Under the pieces are notes generated by a model. The model ran no database searches and was not told where the DNA came from. It saw only the letters and a list, made by a program, of their open reading frames with translations. A program made the position numbers and the translations under genes. Shown in pieces: positions 60,174 to 64,000 of a DNA stretch of 64,000 nt; within the stretch, counting starts at the first letter, position 1; every line of letters begins with the position of its first letter. Source of the stretch: Streptomyces sp. TG1A-60 (GTDB taxonomy: Bacteria; Actinomycetota; Actinomycetes; Streptomycetales; Streptomycetaceae). The DNA is taken from NCBI RefSeq assembly GCF_037201975.1, contig NZ_CP147520.1, positions 1,116,001-1,180,000 of the forward strand, written 5' to 3'.

Positions 60174-61024
60174 TCAGGTGACGGCGGGCAGGGCGGTCAG
60201 CCGATGCCAGCAGGTGGTGAACGCTTCTGCCCAGGGCCAGGTCGCCTCGATGCGTAGCCAGCGGCGGCGGGCGTGGTCGGCGAGGCGCGCGGGCAGGTGG
60301 TAGAGGCGGAAGCGCATGGTGTCCGGCTCCGCGTCGGCCAGGCCGTCGACATCGTGCAGGGTCAATAGCCTGACCCAGGCGTCGAGGTCTGCGGCGACGT
60401 TCGCGGCGAGCACCCAGCCGCGGTTGACTTCCCACGAGGCGGACGGCAGGTTGTCCAGACCCATGGCCTTGTTGGTGCGTACCCGGTCTTCCACAGATGC
60501 GTGGGAGCGGTGCAGCACGTCCAGGTACTGGGCGTGGCCGGAGCCGGCGATGCCCCACATGCGGCCGATGTTGGTCGCGGTGATGCAGTAGCGCCAGCCG
60601 GTCTTCTTCTCGAAGTCGGTCAGTTTCTTCAGGTGCCGCCGGGTGGGCTTGGCGCGGCGCACGATCAGCCTCATGCCCTGCGGCCAGCCCTCACGGGTGT
60701 TCATGCCGGTCAACTCGGCGACGAAGTAGCCCTCTTGGAGACTGCCGTCCTGGTGCACAGAGGTCTCCCAGGCCGCCTCGGGCAGGCGGGCGATGGCCTT
60801 CTCGTCGCCCTCGGTGATCTTCCAGCCGACGGTGTAGCGCACCGTGCGCCGCGTGGTGTTCAACGCCTCCAAGTGCTCCAGCAGCCCGTGAGTGGCCCCG
60901 GCACCGTCCACCCGCACCAGGATTTCCGCCGTGGAGGAGCCGGGGATCTGGGCGAGGGCCTCGGTGAGCACGTGGATGTGACAACTGGTGGGGGCGACGA
61001 GCGGGTTGACGTCGCTGCGAAGGT
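60174..61024 (-). mobile_element. IS1380-family transposase, N-terminally truncated
   Basis: About 284 codons are open. From EALAQIPGSSTAEILVRVDG through VRYTVGWKITEGDEKAIARL, FVAELTGMNTREGWPQGMRL and CITATNIGRMWGIAG to RWLRIEATWPWAEAFTTCWH, the sequence follows the C-terminal two-thirds of IS1380 DDE transposases. The N-terminal third, including the first catalytic aspartate, is missing and the join at about 61025 is abrupt. It cannot be active, and marks past rearrangement at the edge of the condensation-protein locus. Confidence 0.8.
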
Positions 61025-61028
61025 TCAG

Positions 61029-61244
61029 TCAGCCGGCGAGGCGAGTGCCGTCTCGGCTGAGTGGCCGCGAACGTGGCACCTTCGCGAGTCGAATGGTGCG
61101 GTTCGCCATCACGAGGGTCGCCGTCCCGTCGATCAGTTCGCGCCCGAGTTCGGCTGTGATCTCGTGCGGGTGGACGATTTGGTGGAAGGCAGGAGCAGCG
61201 TTGGGGCCGGTCATCGCGGCGAGTGTCACGTTCGGGTCGATCAC
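61029..61244 (-). CDS. possible small hypothetical protein next to the transposase remnant
   Basis: 71 codons (DPNVTLAAMTGPNAAPAFHQ, then ELIDGTATLVMANRTIRLAK) with coding-like third positions but a GTG start without SD. The family is not recognised. It may be the remains of a gene cut by the insertion element. Confidence 0.3.
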   Translation of the reverse strand: MIDPNVTLAAMTGPNAAPAFHQIVHPHEITAELGRELIDGTATLVMANRTIRLAKVPRSRPLSRDGTRLAG

Positions 61245-61365
61245 GGTTGGGCTGTCGAGTGGTCGAGGGGGTGGACACTTCCAGGACCGGCTCGGACTGA
61301 GGGGAATCGCCCCGTTGTCCGGCCGTGATCACCACCGCCTGCGGCGATACCGACGTCGGTCCCGG

Positions 61366-62778
61366 TCAGACGGGCTCGCCGGGGCCGTTCCGGGCCACCG
61401 AGAGGATGACCTCCCGCATCTGCTCGACATACAGCCGCATGTTCTTGTAGGCGGTGTCGGTGTCCGGGTAGCGGCCGGCGAAGTACAGCCCCTCGTGGAG
61501 CCTGTTGAACCAGGCGCACACCCTGTCCCCGTAGGACACTCTGACCAGGCCGTACGCCTTCAGCTCGGTCCAGCGCTCCGATCCGGGGATACGCCGGGTG
61601 TCGATGAACGAGACGATCGAGTACAGGTCGGGCGACGTCGGGCGGAAGTCCGAGCCGAGCAGGCGCAGCACCCGGCTGATGGGCATGCGGGCCATCGGCC
61701 TGTTGTCCTGCACCGCGGTGTGCACCATCTCCAGGACGCACCGGAAATCGACTGCCTGTGCCGTGTGAACCTCGATCGGCGCACCGCCGACGTACCAGCC
61801 CACGGAGTCCCGCCATTCGGTCTTCGCGCGTGTGTGGAACGGCACGACTGTCCGGAAGACGGGTTCGCCGCCGATCTTGTGGACGACGAGGCTCGTGGCA
61901 GCCACGAGGCCGACCGGAACCCCTCCGAAGGGCCGGCATGCCTCGTCGAACGCGGCGATGTCGTCGGCGTCGACGAGCATGTCGTGCATGAGCTTCTGCG
62001 TGGGCAGAGCGCCGCCGGGATCCAGGCCGAGATCGACGGGGAAGTTCGGCAGGTCCCCGCCGCACAGGTCGATGAACTCCCGCCAGCGGGCGACGATTTC
62101 GTGCGTGTCGTCGATCCGGTCCGCGTCCGCCCGCTCGATTTCGCAGAAGTCCACGTAACTGCCGACCGGTGCCCATTGAATGGGACGGCTCTCGACGGCC
62201 GCCGCGCAGAGCTCGTGGATCTCGGCGGGGATCCGTTGGATGGAGTACCCGTCGACGTTGCTGTGATCGAAGGCCATGTACACGCTCGTGCCGTCGTCCC
62301 GGACGATCGCTGCGTAGATGAAGTTCGGCCAGCTGAGCGCGTTCGCCGCGACGTCGAAGCGGTCCTGGAGACGCTGCACGAGTCTCCCCACGTCGGAGAA
62401 CTCGCCGACCACCTCGCGATGAAGTACGACGGCCTCGGCATCGAGCGTGAACCGGCGCAGCTCGTCGCCGGCCCAGCGGAAGCCGCTGCGCAGCGTCTCG
62501 TGCCGGAGCGTCCAGGCCCGCAGTGCGTCCTGCAGTACGTCGGGATCGACCATGCCCGGGATGTCGAACGCCGTGCCGAGCCAGGTCGGAACGGACAGGC
62601 CGTCCTCGCGCACCGACTTGGCCGTCCGGATGTGCGACTCCTGGACATACGCCGGTGGTCGGGAATCTTCCGGCAGACCGGTCGCTGTCTCGATGGCCTC
62701 CTGATCGAGCGTCCACTCGATGAGGAGCCCCGGCCGGGCCTCGCAATGCTGGATGTCGGTCATTCGCACGGCAGGCAT
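61366..62778 (-). CDS. stand-alone condensation-domain (NRPS C-domain-like) acyltransferase
   Basis: 470 residues with the two-lobed chloramphenicol-acetyltransferase fold. Motif C2 is RHETLRSGF (92-100). Motif C3 is DHSNVDG (171-177): the catalytic second histidine, His172, and the DG are kept, while the first His of HHxxxDG is Asp. WYVGGAPIEV later corresponds to the C5-like region. Stand-alone members join acyl or aminoacyl groups to alcohols or amines in specialised metabolism (PapA-like); no carrier-protein or adenylation gene lies in the window, so the substrate is unknown. ATG 62778 is taken; ATG 62763 is an alternative. Confidence 0.82.
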   Translation of the reverse strand: MPAVRMTDIQHCEARPGLLIEWTLDQEAIETATGLPEDSRPPAYVQESHIRTAKSVREDGLSVPTWLGTAFDIPGMVDPDVLQDALRAWTLRHETLRSGFRWAGDELRRFTLDAEAVVLHREVVGEFSDVGRLVQRLQDRFDVAANALSWPNFIYAAIVRDDGTSVYMAFDHSNVDGYSIQRIPAEIHELCAAAVESRPIQWAPVGSYVDFCEIERADADRIDDTHEIVARWREFIDLCGGDLPNFPVDLGLDPGGALPTQKLMHDMLVDADDIAAFDEACRPFGGVPVGLVAATSLVVHKIGGEPVFRTVVPFHTRAKTEWRDSVGWYVGGAPIEVHTAQAVDFRCVLEMVHTAVQDNRPMARMPISRVLRLLGSDFRPTSPDLYSIVSFIDTRRIPGSERWTELKAYGLVRVSYGDRVCAWFNRLHEGLYFAGRYPDTDTAYKNMRLYVEQMREVILSVARNGPGEPV

Positions 62779-63424
62779 CTCCGTTCACATGGGGTGCAGA
62801 AGGGCGGTGACTCGGGCCGGACCGTCTCCTCGCCGGCGTCGATGCGGTGCGGGCCTGCCGCAACACCAGCGTGCCCAGGCCTTCACCCGTGCGGCCCGGC
62901 GGGATGGAGAAGGGCGGGCGGTCACCGCCGCCGCAGCGCCTGCGCGGGCCGGCAAAGGCGATGACGGCACCCGCCAGGACGAGGGCGGCCGACGCCGAAC
63001 GGGCGGCTGCCAGCGTCCCGGCCGGTCCCGGAGGCCCGTCGGCGGCGTGGTGGAAGCAGCGCCCGGCCTGAGACAGCCCCGGGCACTTCCTCTTCCGGCG
63101 ATCTCCTGGTGGTGGGACCGGTTGGACATCGCGTCACCGACCGTTCCCGCGCAGCGAACCGGTCCTCAGCGGCGCCACCAGCCCGCCAGCCTCCGCCACG
63201 GCGACGGCCGCCGCCTGTTCTTCCCCCTGTGGTTGTGGGGTGAAGCGCACCGCGAGCACCAGCAGGTGACGGGAGAACAGCGAGCCGGTGCAGGTACGGC
63301 TGTCGCGCGATCGGCACTCGGTGTCGGGGCGGAAGGTCCGGGCCGGCAGGTCACACCGGTGTTGCTGGCTCGGATACGGCCGACGCTGTCGTCCCGGCCG
63401 AAGCCGCCTTGGTCGGGGCGGCTG
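62779..63424. other. 646-bp stretch without a supported gene
   Basis: Open frames exist on both strands because of high G/C, but none has family-like sequence, a start signal and consistent codon bias together. Possibly decayed coding DNA. Confidence 0.35.
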
Positions 63425-63769
63425 TCAGGGGGCGCAGACCGTCATCGTCTCCCCGTCGGCCTGCAGCGTGGCGCACACGCGCGGCACGCGGGGGATAGTG
63501 AGGGTGAGACGCTCTTCCACATCGGCGCGCACGGTCTGCTGCAGGTCCAGCAGCACGGTCTCCCCGATGGTGATCCTCGCCCCCACCGTCTTGTCCACGT
63601 CACAAACGACCGTGAGGGTGACCGTACTGGTCAGGTCGCCGTCGATCTTCTGGATGCCGACTTGGCAGGGCAGTTGCTGCTGGGGAACAGCCTGCGCGGG
63701 CACGGCCGCGAAGAGGGGCGTGGCAGCCAGCACAAGGGTGGCGACTGAACGGAGTACGAGGTGAGACAT
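63425..63769 (-). CDS. small secreted hypothetical protein
   Basis: 114 residues. Signal peptide at about 1-27 (LRSVATLVLAATPLFAAVPA, cleavage near AQA-VPQ). The mature part of about 87 residues is beta-rich (TSTVTLTVVCDVDKTVGARI; RLTLTIPRVP) with four cysteines (LPCQV, VVCDV, RVCATL, TVCAP) that can form two disulphides. ATG 63769 follows GGGAGGA. No family recognised; exported by Sec. Confidence 0.75.
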   Translation of the reverse strand: MSHLVLRSVATLVLAATPLFAAVPAQAVPQQQLPCQVGIQKIDGDLTSTVTLTVVCDVDKTVGARITIGETVLLDLQQTVRADVEERLTLTIPRVPRVCATLQADGETMTVCAP

Positions 63770-64000
63770 TTGGTCCTCCCAGGGGGTTGACAGGCCGGGT
63801 CAGGGCTCGTCCTGCCCTCGTGGCCACTAAGGAATGTCCCCTTTGCGACATTCAGGAAGATATGATCACGCCCCTGGGGAGCCTGCAACACGGATGCGCC
63901 GCCCAGCCGAGACATGGCGGGTTCTCGGCCTGCCGACCCAGCGGCGCCATGGGCCCCCGGCGCCGAAGGACCTCAACTTCGCGGCTCTCCACTGCGCTTA

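Noticed and set aside
62785..63748. Open frames on both strands between the condensation gene and the secreted protein
   Set aside because: Low-complexity Arg/Pro/Gly/Ala content typical of chance frames in high-GC DNA; no start signals.
1..64000. CRISPR arrays, rRNA or tRNA genes, integrase or attachment sites
   Set aside because: No regularly spaced repeats, no rRNA or tRNA-like sequence and no integrase were seen; the only mobile-element gene is the truncated IS1380 transposase.

Overview
The window is about 64 kb of high-GC actinobacterial DNA, almost certainly a Streptomyces chromosome. The evidence is strong G/C bias at third codon positions, GTG/TTG starts, 4-nt stop/start overlaps, twin-arginine lipoproteins, SpoIIE-type PP2C phosphatases with ATPase domains, and the gene order ccr - ethylmalonyl-CoA mutase - citrate-lyase-like - MaoC - acyl-CoA dehydrogenase - psd - pssA, which is typical of Streptomyces.

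Layout. (1) 0.15-9.9 kb: a sugar-acid cluster. One arm (minus strand) is a sugar ABC transporter, a KDP(G)/KDPGal-type aldolase, a PfkB keto-deoxy sugar-acid kinase and a lactonase. The other arm (plus strand) is a LacI regulator, an SDR dehydrogenase and a galactonate-type dehydratase. Together they make a complete oxidative (DeLey-Doudoroff) galactose route with its own uptake system and repressor. (2) 10-23.5 kb: an aldehyde dehydrogenase, two PAS/GAF/SpoIIE phosphatases flanking a methyltransferase, an MFS gene collapsed by an internal deletion, an SRPBCC protein, an Rv2578c-type radical SAM protein behind a LexA-type box, a secreted tripeptidyl-aminopeptidase-like hydrolase, and a HEAT-repeat protein. 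(3) 23.8-35 kb: the ethylmalonyl-CoA pathway operon with a TetR regulator, followed by phosphatidylserine decarboxylase and synthase and a 33-bp perfect hairpin. (4) 35-44 kb: glycerate kinase, ADP-ribosylglycohydrolase, NUDIX, a membrane Ser/Thr kinase with PQQ-like sensor, sirtuin, Ogt, and an Ada-AlkA fusion. (5) 44.6-54.6 kb: an accessory and partly decayed region for galactan/galactoside use. It has a LacI regulator with five matching 12-bp operators, a secreted SGNH hydrolase and a secreted GH43_24-like exo-beta-1,3-galactanase (both with ricin-type lectin modules), and broken GH42 beta-galactosidase, Gfo/Idh/MocA and PmoA-like genes. (6) 55-64 kb: a phytoene-desaturase-like oxidoreductase, inositol-phosphatase-like protein, gamma-glutamyltransferase, a truncated IS1380 transposase, a stand-alone condensation-domain protein and a small secreted protein.

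How it fits together. Region 5 can release galactose from beta-1,3-galactan outside the cell, and region 1 can import a sugar and oxidise it to pyruvate and glyceraldehyde-3-phosphate. Region 3 turns C4 acyl-CoA into propionyl-CoA and glyoxylate, and supplies ethylmalonyl-CoA. Several broken genes in region 5 have indels in runs of five C's, so sequencing error and genuine decay must be told apart. All functional assignments come from reading motifs and context; no database search was run.
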